From Oceanobacillus sp. HTM 045 (GTDB taxonomy: Bacteria > Pseudomonadota > Alphaproteobacteria > Rhodobacterales > Rhodobacteraceae): a stretch of DNA of 64,000 nucleotides. The position numbers and the translations under genes were made by a program. Of this stretch, positions 42,539 to 51,536 are shown piece by piece (position 1 is the first letter of the stretch; the number at the start of each line of letters is the position of its first letter). The stretch is from positions 248,001-312,000 of the forward strand of contig WNWL01000002.1 of NCBI GenBank assembly GCA_009733745.1. The letters run 5' to 3'. The notes beneath the pieces are model-generated. The model saw only the letters and a list, made by a program, of their open reading frames with translations, ran no database searches and was not told where the DNA came from.

Positions 42539-44818
42539 TCACCCGCATTTCGAGTGGCCGCAGGAGAGGCAGGTCTCGCACCCTTCCGACAGCACCAGGT
42601 CGAACGACCCGCAGTTCGGGCAGCTATGCGCCGGCGCGGGCCGGTCCGGGCCGAGAGCCGAATCGGAGGCCAGCGCCCCCTGCCCCGCCGGGTCCTCGGT
42701 CAGCCCGCCGCCCTCGGAGGAAAGGAAGCCGATCTCGATCATGTGCCGCTCGATCACCCCGCCGATCGCCGCGAGGATCGAGGGGATGTAGCGCCCCTTC
42801 ATCCACGCCCCGCCGCGCGGGTCGAACACCGCCTTCAACTCCTCCACCACGAAGCTCACGTCGCCGCCGCGGCGGAACACCGCCGAGATCATCCGGGTCA
42901 GCGCCACGGTCCAGGCGTAATGCTCCATGTTCTTGGAGTTGATGAAGATCTCAAACGGCCGCCGCCGCCCGGCGACGATGGTGTCGTTCATGGTGATGTA
43001 GATCGCGTGCGCGCTGTCGGGCCAGCGCAGCTTGTAGGTCACGCCCTCCAGCGTCTCGGGCCGCTCCAGCGGCTCGGTCATGTAGACCACGTCCGCATCG
43101 GCCTGCACCGGCTGCGGCTTCGCCTCCGCGACCGCCAGCACCGACCCCGTCACCTCGTTCGGGCGGTAGGTGGTGCAGCCCTTGCACCCGGTCTCCCAAG
43201 CCAGCCAGTAGACGTCCTTGAACGCCTCGAAGGAGATGTCGGCGGGCACGTTGATGGTCTTGGAGATCGAGCTGTCGACGTATTTCTGCGCCGCCGCCTG
43301 CATCTTCACATGGGCCTCGGGCGTGAGGGTCTGGGCGTCCACGAACTGCCCGGGCAGTTCGGCATCCCCATGCACCTCGCGGAACTTCGCCAGCGCGAAA
43401 TCCTCCACCGTCTCCTCGGTCCGCGTCCCGTCCGGCTGGAGCACCTTGCGGGTGTAGCTCCGCGCGAAGACCGGCTCGATCCCTGACGAGACGTTGCCCG
43501 CCAGCAGCGAGATCGTTCCCGTGGGCGCGATCGAGGTGACCAGCGCGTTGCGGATGCCATGCTCGGCGATGCCGGAGCGGATATCCGCGTCCAGCCGCCG
43601 GATGCTTTCGCCGGAAAGATATTTCTCGCCGTCGAACAGCGGGAACGGCCCCTTCTCGCGCGCGAGCTCGACCGAGGCGCGGTAGGCGGCGTCCTGCACC
43701 GCCTTCATCCAGGTCTCGGTCTGCGCCACGGCCTCGTCGGTGCCGTAGGTCAGCCCGCACATGATCAGCGCGTCGGCCAGGCCGGTGACGCCGAGCCCGA
43801 TCCGCCGCTTCGCCTTCGCCTCCGCCGCCTGCTCCGGCAGCGGGAAGCGCGAGACGTCGACCACGTCGTCCATCATCCGCACCGCGGTCGCCACCAGGTC
43901 GGCGAGTTCCGCGTCGTCGATGTGCGCCGCTTCGGATAACGGCTCCCGCACCAGCCGGGCGAGGTTGACCGAGCCCAGCAGGCACGCCCCGTAGGGCGGC
44001 AGGGGCTGCTCGCCGCAGGGGTTTGTGGCCGCGATGGTCTCCGCGTACCAGAGGTTGTTGAGCCGGTTGATCCGGTCGATGAAGATCACCCCCGGCTCGG
44101 CATAGTCGTAGGTGGCGCGCATGATCCGGTTCCAGAGATCGCGCGCCCGCACCGTGCGGTAGGTCCGGCCCCCGAACACCAGCGGCCAGTCGGCATCGGC
44201 CTCGACGGCGGCCATGAACGGGTCGGTGGCCAGCACCGAGAGGTTGAACATCCTGAGCCGCGCCGGGTCCTGCTTGGCCTCGATGAAGGCCTCGATGTCG
44301 GGGTGGTCGCAGCGCATCACCGCCATCATCGCGCCCCGGCGCGACCCGGCCGACATGATGGTGCGGCACATGCTGTCCCACACGTCCATGAAGGAGAGCG
44401 GGCCGGAGGCATCCGCACCCACGCCCGCCACCCGCGCGCCCTTGGGCCTTATGGTCGAGAAATCGTAACCGATCCCGCCGCCCTGCTGCAGCGTGACCGC
44501 GGCCTCCTTCAGCGAGCCGAAGATCCCCTCCATCGAGTCCGGGATCGTGCCCATCACGAAGCAGTTGAAGAGCGTGACCGACCGTTCCGTCCCCGCCCCG
44601 GCGAGGATCCGCCCGGCAGGCAGGAAGCGGAACCCCTCCAGCGCCTCGTAGAACCGCGCCTCCCAGAGCGCGGGCTCGGCCTCGTTGGCGGCCAGCGCCT
44701 TCGCGACGCGGCGCCAGCTGTCCTCCACCTCCGCGTCGCGCGGCACCCCTTCGGCGGACTTGAAGCGGTACTTCATGTCCCAGATCTGCTCGGAGATCGG
44801 CGCGGCGAAGCTGCTCAT
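42539..44818 (-). CDS. nrdJ: Adenosylcobalamin-dependent (class II) ribonucleotide reductase
   Basis: The 759-residue protein starts MSSFAAP at 44818; a TTG-start MGL extension is possible. It has FNCFVMGTIPDSMEGIFGSL, QQGGGIGYDFSTIRPKGARV, the active-site ATNPCGEQPLPPYGACLLGSVNLARLV, VTSIAPTGTISLLAGNVSSGIEP and a Cys-rich tail (CPNCGSFDLVL...CETCLSCGHSKCG) typical of class II enzymes. It converts ribonucleotides to deoxyribonucleotides with B12, with no oxygen requirement. This is the main RNR of Rhodobacteraceae. A direct repeat (44879-44898) lies in the promoter region. Confidence 0.96.
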   Translation of the reverse strand: MSSFAAPISEQIWDMKYRFKSAEGVPRDAEVEDSWRRVAKALAANEAEPALWEARFYEALEGFRFLPAGRILAGAGTERSVTLFNCFVMGTIPDSMEGIFGSLKEAAVTLQQGGGIGYDFSTIRPKGARVAGVGADASGPLSFMDVWDSMCRTIMSAGSRRGAMMAVMRCDHPDIEAFIEAKQDPARLRMFNLSVLATDPFMAAVEADADWPLVFGGRTYRTVRARDLWNRIMRATYDYAEPGVIFIDRINRLNNLWYAETIAATNPCGEQPLPPYGACLLGSVNLARLVREPLSEAAHIDDAELADLVATAVRMMDDVVDVSRFPLPEQAAEAKAKRRIGLGVTGLADALIMCGLTYGTDEAVAQTETWMKAVQDAAYRASVELAREKGPFPLFDGEKYLSGESIRRLDADIRSGIAEHGIRNALVTSIAPTGTISLLAGNVSSGIEPVFARSYTRKVLQPDGTRTEETVEDFALAKFREVHGDAELPGQFVDAQTLTPEAHVKMQAAAQKYVDSSISKTINVPADISFEAFKDVYWLAWETGCKGCTTYRPNEVTGSVLAVAEAKPQPVQADADVVYMTEPLERPETLEGVTYKLRWPDSAHAIYITMNDTIVAGRRRPFEIFINSKNMEHYAWTVALTRMISAVFRRGGDVSFVVEELKAVFDPRGGAWMKGRYIPSILAAIGGVIERHMIEIGFLSSEGGGLTEDPAGQGALASDSALGPDRPAPAHSCPNCGSFDLVLSEGCETCLSCGHSKCG

Positions 44819-44878
44819 GAGTCCCAACCCTCAGTGAACCGAACAAGCAGTGTACATCCCGCCCCCGCGGGCCACAAG

Positions 44879-44898
44879 ATATAGCGGCCCATATAGCG
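44879..44898. promoter_or_regulatory. Direct repeat in the nrdJ-yjbH intergenic region
   Basis: ATATAGCG occurs at 44879-44886 and 44891-44898, 12 bp apart, about 65-80 bp before the nrdJ start. It may be part of a promoter or operator. No complete NrdR box pair was recognised. Confidence 0.35.
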
Positions 44899-45048
44899 CC
44901 CCCTCCCCGCCCGCGAAAGATCGCAGCTTCCAGACCACACCCCCGCCCCTTCGCCGCGCAAATGGCGGGCGCGACGCAACCAAGCCTTGAGCCGGTTCAC
45001 GGCACAAAATAGTGTGCGAACCACACGAGCAAGCGCCAGGGGGACAGA

Positions 45049-47598
45049 GTGCGCGACCGGGGCAGGACGAGGCGATCGCGCCATTCCGGCGCGTTGCGGC
45101 GCATCGCGCCGGCGCTCGCGTTCGCCCTGCTCCTGCCCGCCACATCCGCCGCCGAGGAGGAGGAGCCCGAAGGCACCTTCGCCGGCTTCTTCGAGGACCT
45201 GTTCAGCCTCCGCGAACCGGACGACCCGGCCCCGCTCCCCTCGCGCAACACCTTCGGCATGACCGGCCTGCTCGACATGCCCTCGGCCGACATGCAGCCC
45301 GACGGCGAGATCGCCGTCACCGCCGCGTGGTTCGGCGGCACGCTGCGCAACACCATCGCGGTGCAGATCTTCCCCGGCGTCGAGGCGGCGTTCCGCTACT
45401 CGGCGATCGGCGACTTCTCCACCAGCCCCGATTTCGGCGGCACGCTCTACGACCGCTCCTTCGACATCAAGGCCCGGCTGGTGAAGGAGGAACGCTGGTG
45501 GCCCTCCGTCGCCATCGGCCTGCAGGACTTCCTCGGCACCGGCATCTACTCGGGCGAATACATCGTCGCGACCAAGCATTTCGGCCCCGACATCGTCGTC
45601 ACCGGCGGCATCGGCTGGGGCCGCTTCGCCGGGCGCAACGGCTTCTACAACCCGTTCCGCATCATCTCCGACCGCTTCGCCACCCGCGACGGTTTCGACG
45701 GCCAGGGCGGCACGCCGAATTTCGGGCGCTACTTCCAGGGCTCCGAGGCCTCGCCCTTCGCCGGCATCGAGTGGCACACCCCCGTGAAGGGCCTGACCGT
45801 CAAGGCCGAGTACTCGCCCGACACCTACAGGCCCGAGCGCCGCAACGGCCCGTTCGACCCGGCCAACGGCTTCAACTTCGGCCTCGACTGGCGCCCGATG
45901 GAGGGGATGGAGCTCGGCGCCTACTACATGTACGGCTCCGAATTCGGCCTCCGCCTCACGCTCACCGGCAACCCGAACCGCCCGCTCTTCCCCGGCGACC
46001 TGGAGCCCGGCGCCCGGCCCTTCCCCGAGCGCGCCCCGCCGCCGGACGCGCCGGCGCCCTTCGGCGAGGTGGTCGAGGTTTTCACGCCGCAGACCGCGAC
46101 CCTCTCCTTCCCCGAGACCGGCGTCACCGTCCTCCGGGTGGAGGACCGCGGCCCCACCGCCCGCTTCGCCATCGCCGAACTGCCCCCCTCGGCGGACGAC
46201 CGCTGCCCGCTCGCCAGCGCCGTGACCATCGACGCCGAATACGGCGTGGTCGATGCCGTGGTGTTCCAGTGGGCCGACGGCACCCCGCTCTGCACCGTCG
46301 CGCTCCGCCCCGCGGGCGAGGCGCAGATCTTCGCCGAGAGCGACCCGACCGCGCTCTACCCGACCGACTGGCACGCCTCCGAGGCCGAGCGCAGCCTCGT
46401 GATCGCGAAGCTGGCGCAGGAACTCCAGGCCGACGGCATGGTGCTCGAGGCGATCGACCTCCAGCCCCGCTCGGTCGAGATCTACCTCGAGAACAACCGC
46501 TACCGCGCCGCGCCCCGCGCGCTCGGCCGCGCCGCCCGCGGCCTCGCCCGCGCGATGCCGGACTCGGTCGAGACCTTCGTCATCACGCTGGTCGAACAGG
46601 GCGTGCCGGTGGTCAGCATCGGCCTCAGGCGGCGCAATCTCGAACTGCATATCGAGGACCCGGACGCCGCGCGCCGCTCCTTCCTCACCGCCGACATCAC
46701 CGAGGCCCTGCCCCGTGCCGCCCGCGGGATGGAACCGCTGCCCGACACCTTCCCGCGCTTCTCCTGGGGCTTCGCGCCCGAGGTGCCGATCAACGCCTTC
46801 GACCCGGACCAGCCGCTGCGCGCCGACCTCGCCATCGCCGCCGAGGCGAAGGTCGAGTTCATGCCCGGCCTGTCGCTGAACGCCCGGGTGCAGAAGCGCC
46901 TGTTCGGCCAGCTCGACGAGATCACCCGCGCCTCCGACTCGGTGCTGCCGCGGGTGCGCTCCGACTTCGCGCAATATCTCGACCAGGGCGACCCGGGCAT
47001 CGACCGGCTGTCGCTCGACTACCTGTTCAAGATCGACGAGGACATCTACGGCCGCCTTTCCGCCGGCTATCTCGAAAGCATGTTCGGCGGCGTCTCGGCC
47101 GAGCTGCTGTGGAAGCCGGTGGACCAGTCGTGGGGCCTCGGCGCCGAGCTGAACTGGACCCAGCAGCGCGAGTTCGACAAGCTGTTCGGCTTCCGCGACT
47201 ACCAGGTCGCCACCGGCCATGTCTCGGTCTACTGGGACACCGGCTTCTACGACCTGCAGGCGCAGGTCGATGCCGGGCGCTACCTCGCCCGCGACTGGGG
47301 TGCGACCTTCTCGCTGTCGCGGCGCTGGTCCAACGGCTGGGAAATCGGCGCCTTCTTCACCCTGACCGACGTGCCGTTCGACGATTTCGGCGAGGGCAGC
47401 TTCGACAAGGGCATCACGCTGACGATCCCGCTCAACTGGGCGCTGCCGGGCGAGAGCCGCTCGCAGATCGCCACCACGATCCGCCCGCTGACCCGCGACG
47501 GCGGCCAGCGGCTGGCCATCGCCAACCGGCTCTACCCGATGGTGCGCGACCAGCATCTCGGCGCGATGCGCGCCAACTGGGACCTGTTCTGGCAATGA
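45049..47598 (+). CDS. yjbH: YjbH-like outer-membrane exopolysaccharide protein
   Basis: The 849-residue protein starts with GTG at 45049. It has a signal peptide (about 18-35), then NTFGMTGLLDMPSADMQPDGEIAVTAAW, a beta-rich region with VEAAFRYSAIGDF, and in the last third a barrel-like series (FSLSRRWSNGWEIGAFFTLTDVPFDDFGEGSFDKGITLTIPLNW). This is the YjbH/GfcD pattern, proteins that take part in extracellular polysaccharide export or anchoring. It overlaps the next gene by 4 bp (ATGA). The antisense 926-codon frame across it is a shadow. Confidence 0.88.
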   Translation: MRDRGRTRRSRHSGALRRIAPALAFALLLPATSAAEEEEPEGTFAGFFEDLFSLREPDDPAPLPSRNTFGMTGLLDMPSADMQPDGEIAVTAAWFGGTLRNTIAVQIFPGVEAAFRYSAIGDFSTSPDFGGTLYDRSFDIKARLVKEERWWPSVAIGLQDFLGTGIYSGEYIVATKHFGPDIVVTGGIGWGRFAGRNGFYNPFRIISDRFATRDGFDGQGGTPNFGRYFQGSEASPFAGIEWHTPVKGLTVKAEYSPDTYRPERRNGPFDPANGFNFGLDWRPMEGMELGAYYMYGSEFGLRLTLTGNPNRPLFPGDLEPGARPFPERAPPPDAPAPFGEVVEVFTPQTATLSFPETGVTVLRVEDRGPTARFAIAELPPSADDRCPLASAVTIDAEYGVVDAVVFQWADGTPLCTVALRPAGEAQIFAESDPTALYPTDWHASEAERSLVIAKLAQELQADGMVLEAIDLQPRSVEIYLENNRYRAAPRALGRAARGLARAMPDSVETFVITLVEQGVPVVSIGLRRRNLELHIEDPDAARRSFLTADITEALPRAARGMEPLPDTFPRFSWGFAPEVPINAFDPDQPLRADLAIAAEAKVEFMPGLSLNARVQKRLFGQLDEITRASDSVLPRVRSDFAQYLDQGDPGIDRLSLDYLFKIDEDIYGRLSAGYLESMFGGVSAELLWKPVDQSWGLGAELNWTQQREFDKLFGFRDYQVATGHVSVYWDTGFYDLQAQVDAGRYLARDWGATFSLSRRWSNGWEIGAFFTLTDVPFDDFGEGSFDKGITLTIPLNWALPGESRSQIATTIRPLTRDGGQRLAIANRLYPMVRDQHLGAMRANWDLFWQ

Positions 47599-48302
47599 GG
47601 CGCGCGGCCCGCCATCCCGGCGCGTGGCTCGCGCTCGCCGCCGGCCTCACGCTCGGCCTCGCCGGCTGCTCGTCCGAGGGCGGCACCGAGCGCCTGACCG
47701 GCTCCATCGTCAACGCCGTCGTCGGCAGCATCGTCGGCCAGCCCGCGCCGCAGCCCGACGCGCCGGTGACGCGGGCCGAGCTGGAGGCCATCGGCGGCCC
47801 GATCATCTCGGTGCGCCGCGGCGACAGCCAGCGGGTCTTCGTGCTCGCGGCGACGGTGAACCGCGATTACGTCACCTACGAGGACACCGCCCGGCGCGGC
47901 CTGACCCTGCGCGGCGGCGCGATCACCGGCACCACCAATTTCGGCATCGACATCGCCGGCGTCGCGGTCCAGACCGACGACCCGGTGGTTAACCCGACCC
48001 CGCCGCAGGACTGGCCCGCCTCGATCACCCGCGTCTACAAGCTCTACCGCCGCGACCGGCCGATCGAGTCCTTCACCTTCCGCTGCCTCCCGGTGCGCGT
48101 CGGCCCCGTGGCGATAGAGGTGGTCGAGCGCCGGCGCGATACGGTCGAGATCGTCGAGGCCTGCACCAACGGGTCGATCGAGTTCGAGAACCGGCATTTC
48201 GCCGACGCAGAAACCGGCTTCATCTGGAAGACCACCCAGTGGATCGGCCCCCTCCTCAGCCCGGTGACGCTGGAGATCGTGACGCCCTACACCCCGGGGT
48301 AA
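47595..48302 (+). CDS. yjbF: YjbF-like lipoprotein
   Basis: The 235-residue protein overlaps yjbH by 4 bp. It starts MRRAARHPGAWLALAAGLTLGLAGCSSEGG, with lipobox LAGC (Cys25), so it is lipid-anchored. The rest (GGTERLTGSIVNAVVGSI..., RVYKLYRRDRPIESFTFRC) fits the YjbF/GfcB lipoproteins that accompany YjbH. The classical operon also has yjbE and yjbG, which are not seen here. Role: exopolysaccharide export at the outer membrane (family knowledge). Confidence 0.88.
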   Translation: MRRAARHPGAWLALAAGLTLGLAGCSSEGGTERLTGSIVNAVVGSIVGQPAPQPDAPVTRAELEAIGGPIISVRRGDSQRVFVLAATVNRDYVTYEDTARRGLTLRGGAITGTTNFGIDIAGVAVQTDDPVVNPTPPQDWPASITRVYKLYRRDRPIESFTFRCLPVRVGPVAIEVVERRRDTVEIVEACTNGSIEFENRHFADAETGFIWKTTQWIGPLLSPVTLEIVTPYTPG

Positions 48303-48392
48303 GGGCGGGTTCCGTTGGCGGCCCCGAAGGTCCGATTTCGGGGCTGGGCACGGCCCCGGGCGGCGCGGCCACCGGGCGCCGAAATACGCCCG

Positions 48393-48535
48393 TTTCACCC
48401 TTGGCGGTGACACGCGGCTCCTTTCGGGAAGCAGGCGACAAGCTGCAGATCACGCCTTTCCCGGGATGCCGGGAAATGGTCCCGAGGTGACACCCGCCCG
48501 GTCCGAGGGAAAAGGGTGGCCCGTTCCGGTGACAT
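48393..48535. repeat. Intergenic repeat element, copy B
   Basis: It begins with TTTCACCCTTGGCGGTGA (48393-48410), identical to copy A. It continues with CACGCGGCTCCTTTCGGGAA, close to copy A, and has GTGACA words at about 48487 and 48529. Confidence 0.7.
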
Positions 48536-48614
48536 GAAATTCGCCTCTGCCGGCTGGCCGCGGCGCGCGGGAATGCGCCTCGCGCAGCGTGGCCGGCAAG
48601 CATGGCCAGACATG

Positions 48615-48648
48615 AAAAGGCCCGCCCCCGGAACCGGGGACGGGCCTT
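48615..48648 (-). terminator. Terminator of the small exported protein gene
   Basis: Arms AAGGCCCG (48617-48624) and CGGGCCTT (48641-48648), extended inside by CCCCGG/CCGGGG, form a hairpin followed on the leftward strand by TTTTCATG. It lies 23 bp past the stop of the leftward gene at 48672. Confidence 0.75.
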
Positions 48649-48671
48649 GAAATCCGTTCGGGATCAGGCGC

Positions 48672-49097
48672 TTAGAAGTCCAGCGCGCCCTGGTCCACGC
48701 CGAGCCAGCCGCCCTTCATGATGCGGACCGCCGAGGTCGGAAGCTCCTGCGCCATCACGCCGATATGGAAGTCACCCGGCGCGCTGTCGATGTAGCGGAA
48801 CCGGTACAGCGTGTACCCCTCCGGCGTCTCGCCGATGGCGCGAATGTCCGTCTTCAGCCGAATGTCCGAAGCCGTCGTCGTGGTGGTCGGGGTAGGCGAA
48901 CTGTCCCCCCCACCCCCACAACCCACCGCGCAGGCCACGCCACCACCGATCACGGCGAGACCGCCGACGATGAGAAGCTCTGCAGGGATGGGGCTGACCG
49001 CGCTGCCCTCAGGCGGCTTGCCGCCAATGCCGGCATTCGCGTGAACCGGAGCCGTCGCCACGAGGGCTGCCGCTGCGATCTTGGAGAGGGTCTTCAT
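48672..49097 (-). CDS. Small exported protein with an S74-type chaperone-like segment
   Basis: The 141-residue protein has a signal peptide (about 1-22, ending NAG), a membrane-like stretch (ELLIVGGLAVIGGGVACAVGCGGGG), a Thr-rich linker, and a C-terminal region SDIRLKTDIRAIGETPEGYTLYRFRYIDS...VMAQEL. That region is the pattern of the peptidase S74/endosialidase chaperone domain of phage tail spikes and some surface proteins, here short and without its usual partner. The context is host genes, so it may be a co-opted surface protein. The domain call is moderate. Confidence 0.7.
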   Translation of the reverse strand: MKTLSKIAAAALVATAPVHANAGIGGKPPEGSAVSPIPAELLIVGGLAVIGGGVACAVGCGGGGDSSPTPTTTTTASDIRLKTDIRAIGETPEGYTLYRFRYIDSAPGDFHIGVMAQELPTSAVRIMKGGWLGVDQGALDF

Positions 49098-49157
49098 CGC
49101 GACACTCCTGTTGTCCTGTTCGTTTCAGTTACCACACCACCCTGCGGTGCAGCAAGA

Positions 49158-49547
49158 TCAGCCGCCGAGGCCCGCAAGATTCTGGTTCGCCAGCGCCCCG
49201 ACCGTGGTCGCCAGCCCGGACTTCACCACGCCGTCTTCCACCGTGCCGGCGATCGGCGCGTCCGAACCGTTCTGGAGCGCGAGGCCGTAATGCGTGCGCG
49301 CCAGCTCGGTCTCGCCGAGTTCTTCGTATGCCACGCCCAGGTTAAGATGGGCATAAGCGTTGTTCGGGTCATTCGACAGGATGGCGAGGAAGGCATCCCG
49401 CGCCGACGCGTAATCCTGCGCCACGAGAAGGTCGTAGGCACTGCCGAATGCCGTCTGCTCCGGCGCGTCCGACGAGGCGCAGCCGACGAGCGCAAGCGCC
49501 GACAAGCCGACGATGGCACCGGCGAAACCCTTGCGAATCATGATCAT
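49158..49547 (-). CDS. Small TPR lipoprotein
   Basis: The 129-residue protein starts at 49547 behind AAGGAAG and has the lipobox ALALVGCASS, so it is a lipoprotein. One or two TPR motifs follow (YDLLVAQDYASARDAFLAILSNDPNNAYAHLNLGVAYEELGETELARTHY). A short hydrophobic tail ends it. It is 60 bp upstream of the S74-type gene on the same strand, so an operon is possible. The binding partner is unknown. Confidence 0.8.
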   Translation of the reverse strand: MIMIRKGFAGAIVGLSALALVGCASSDAPEQTAFGSAYDLLVAQDYASARDAFLAILSNDPNNAYAHLNLGVAYEELGETELARTHYGLALQNGSDAPIAGTVEDGVVKSGLATTVGALANQNLAGLGG

Positions 49548-49665
49548 CGGAACTTCCTTTCCGGCAAACTCTGGTTGGCTGCACTCTAGCGCCGCTACCC
49601 CCGGCACGCATCCTTTTTGACGGGAAAGATCGCAAATTTAAGGCAGTGTTACATCTTCGAACAGG

Positions 49666-50496
49666 TTAACGGCGCGCCCGGTTCCGGCCCTGCCGTCCGC
49701 CAGTGCGCGCACCGCCGCGCGGTTTTGACGCGCCACCCTTTTCGCCACCCTTTTCGCCACCGGGCTTTCCCTCCGCGCCGAGCTGGTCGGCGAGTACCCG
49801 CGCGGGCACGAGTTCGACGCCTCTGGGCTCGAGCTGGCCGAGTTGGAACGGCCCGTAAGAGACCCGAATCAATCGGTTGACGGCGAGGTCCACCTCCGCG
49901 AGCGCACGCCGGATCTCGCGGTTGCGCCCCTCCCGGATCCCGATCGTGAGCCAGGCGTTCGCGCCCTGCTGGCGGTCGAGTGTGATCTTCATCGGCTGGA
50001 ACCGCTCCCCATCGACCTGGATGCCGCGCCGCAGCGGCTCCAGCATCTCGTCGGTCGGGACACCGTGCACGCGAACGCGGTACTTGCGCAGCCAGCCGGT
50101 CGACGGCAGCTCGAGGCGCCGCTTCAGCGCGCCGTCGTTGGTCAGGAGCAGCAAGCCCTCGGAATTGAGATCGAGCCGCCCGACGCTGATGACGCGCCCC
50201 ATTTCCGGCGGCAGCTTCTCGAACACGGTCGGCCGGCCCTGCTCGTCCCGGGCCGTCGTCACGAGGCCGATCGGCTTGTAGTAGCGCCAGAGCTTCGTCG
50301 GTTCGGCTTCCTGGAGGGGTTTGCCGTCCAGTTCGACCCGGTCCTTCGGCCCGACATTCAGCGCCGCGGAGGTCAGGACACGGCCGTTCACCCGCACCCT
50401 CCCCTCGAGGATGATGCGCTCCGCCTCCCGGCGGGATGCCACGCCGGCGCGCGCGAGGCGCTTGGCGATCCGTTCCGTCTGTTCGTCGTCTGACAT
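49666..50496 (-). CDS. rluB: Ribosomal large subunit pseudouridine synthase (RluB type)
   Basis: The 276-residue protein has an S4 RNA-binding domain (about 8-50: RIAKRLARAGVASRREAERIILEGRVRVNG) and the catalytic motif VGRLDLNSEGLLLLTNDG with Asp109, then TGWLRKYRVRVHG. The C-terminal tail is Lys/Gly/Arg-rich (EGKPGGEKGGEKGGASKPRGG). This is the RsuA/RluB/RluE/RluF family; RluB (23S rRNA U2605) is most likely for a protein of this type, but RsuA or RluE cannot be excluded. It is divergent from tadA. Confidence 0.93.
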   Translation of the reverse strand: MSDDEQTERIAKRLARAGVASRREAERIILEGRVRVNGRVLTSAALNVGPKDRVELDGKPLQEAEPTKLWRYYKPIGLVTTARDEQGRPTVFEKLPPEMGRVISVGRLDLNSEGLLLLTNDGALKRRLELPSTGWLRKYRVRVHGVPTDEMLEPLRRGIQVDGERFQPMKITLDRQQGANAWLTIGIREGRNREIRRALAEVDLAVNRLIRVSYGPFQLGQLEPRGVELVPARVLADQLGAEGKPGGEKGGEKGGASKPRGGARTGGRQGRNRARR

Positions 50497-50621
50497 GGCC
50501 CTGCCTTACCGCCGCGCCGCGCCGTGCGCCACGAAAACATCAGGATGGCCTCTCGCCCTGTGCACGATCACAACCGGCTTTTCGCTTGATCCGGCATCGC
50601 CGCCGCGCCACACCCGCGCCC

Positions 50622-51074
50622 ATGAACCCGTTTGCCGGACCGATGCAGATCGCCCTCGCGGAAGCCCGCGCCGCGGCTGCGCGTGGCGAGACGCCGGTCG
50701 GCGCGGTCCTGCTCGACGAGTCCGGGCGGGAACTCGCGCGCGACGGCAACCGTGTCCGCGAGTTGCATGACCCCACGGCCCACGCGGAAATCCTCGTGAT
50801 ACGCGCCGCCTGCGCCGCCGTCGGCTCGGAACGGCTTCCCGGCTCCCAGCTCTGGGTCACGCTGGAGCCCTGCCCGATGTGCGCCGCGGCGATCTCGCAG
50901 GCCCGCGTGGCGCGACTGGTCTACGCCGCCCCCGACCCGAAGGGCGGCGGGGTGGAGCACGGTCCCCGCGTCTTCGCCCAGCCGACCTGCCATCATCGGC
51001 CAGAAATCGCCTCCGGCATCGGCGAACGGGAAGCGGCGGAGCTCCTGCGCAACTTCTTCGCGGGCCTGCGCTGA
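50622..51074 (+). CDS. tadA: tRNA-specific adenosine deaminase
   Basis: The 150-residue protein has the cytidine-deaminase zinc site with His54 and Glu56 in TAHAE and Cys84/Cys87 in PCPMCAAA. Other conserved parts are MQIALAEARAAAARGETPVGAVLL and VYAAPDPKGGGVEH. It converts A34 to inosine in tRNA-Arg and is usually essential. The ATG at 50622 fits the family start. It is divergent from rluB. Confidence 0.95.
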   Translation: MNPFAGPMQIALAEARAAAARGETPVGAVLLDESGRELARDGNRVRELHDPTAHAEILVIRAACAAVGSERLPGSQLWVTLEPCPMCAAAISQARVARLVYAAPDPKGGGVEHGPRVFAQPTCHHRPEIASGIGEREAAELLRNFFAGLR

Positions 51075-51088
51075 GGGACCGCCCGGCG

Positions 51089-51523
51089 TCAGTCGGGCTT
51101 GAGGAAGTCCGTGTGCTCCACCAGGCGCATGAGCACGGCAAAGAGAAACGCGGTGCTCACACCCGTCAACAGCACTCCGTTCGCCGCCTCCAGACTGCCC
51201 AGCAACTTCCAGTCGTCGCCCAGCACGACATCGCCGTAGCCGACCGTCGTGAAGGTGACCGTGGAGAAATAGAGCGCCCTCGACATCGTCTCGAACTCGC
51301 CGAGCCAGACGAACAGCGCCGCCCAGGCCCAGACCTCCACGGCATGGATCGCAAAGACGACGATGATCGTCAGCGCGAAAAGCACGAACACCGTGCCCAT
51401 CGACACCCGCTCCTTCCGCAGGTGCCAGCGCTGCAGCGCCTTCATCAGCGCCACGAACCCGCCGACATGGATGCCGACGGTCAGCAGGATCATCGCCGTG
51501 CCTATGGAAAGCTGGAGAAGCAC
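51089..51523 (-). CDS. Two-helix potassium-channel-like protein
   Basis: The protein has a hydrophobic helix, a pore loop TVTFTTVGYGDVVLGDDW with the K+-selectivity signature TVGYGD, and a second helix (LTGVSTAFLFAVLMRLVEH). This is the ion-channel (2TM Kir-like) layout without a cytoplasmic domain. The start is uncertain: GTG 51523 avoids overlap with the next gene; ATG 51571 would overlap it by 35 bp. It is 14 bp from the tadA stop, convergent with it. The channel call rests on the pore motif. Confidence 0.8.
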   Translation of the reverse strand: MLLQLSIGTAMILLTVGIHVGGFVALMKALQRWHLRKERVSMGTVFVLFALTIIVVFAIHAVEVWAWAALFVWLGEFETMSRALYFSTVTFTTVGYGDVVLGDDWKLLGSLEAANGVLLTGVSTAFLFAVLMRLVEHTDFLKPD

Positions 51524-51536
51524 CGGTGGCGGCCGG

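Larger units (their letters stand above)
48303..48671. other. yjbF-S74 intergenic region with repeat copy B and terminator
   Basis: These 369 bases between convergent genes contain repeat copy B (48393-48535) and a terminator (48615-48648). No gene is seen. Confidence 0.6.

Noticed and set aside
44815-47595. Leftward 926-codon frame opposite yjbH
   Set aside because: Antisense shadow; the yjbH strand carries the signal peptide and conserved motifs.
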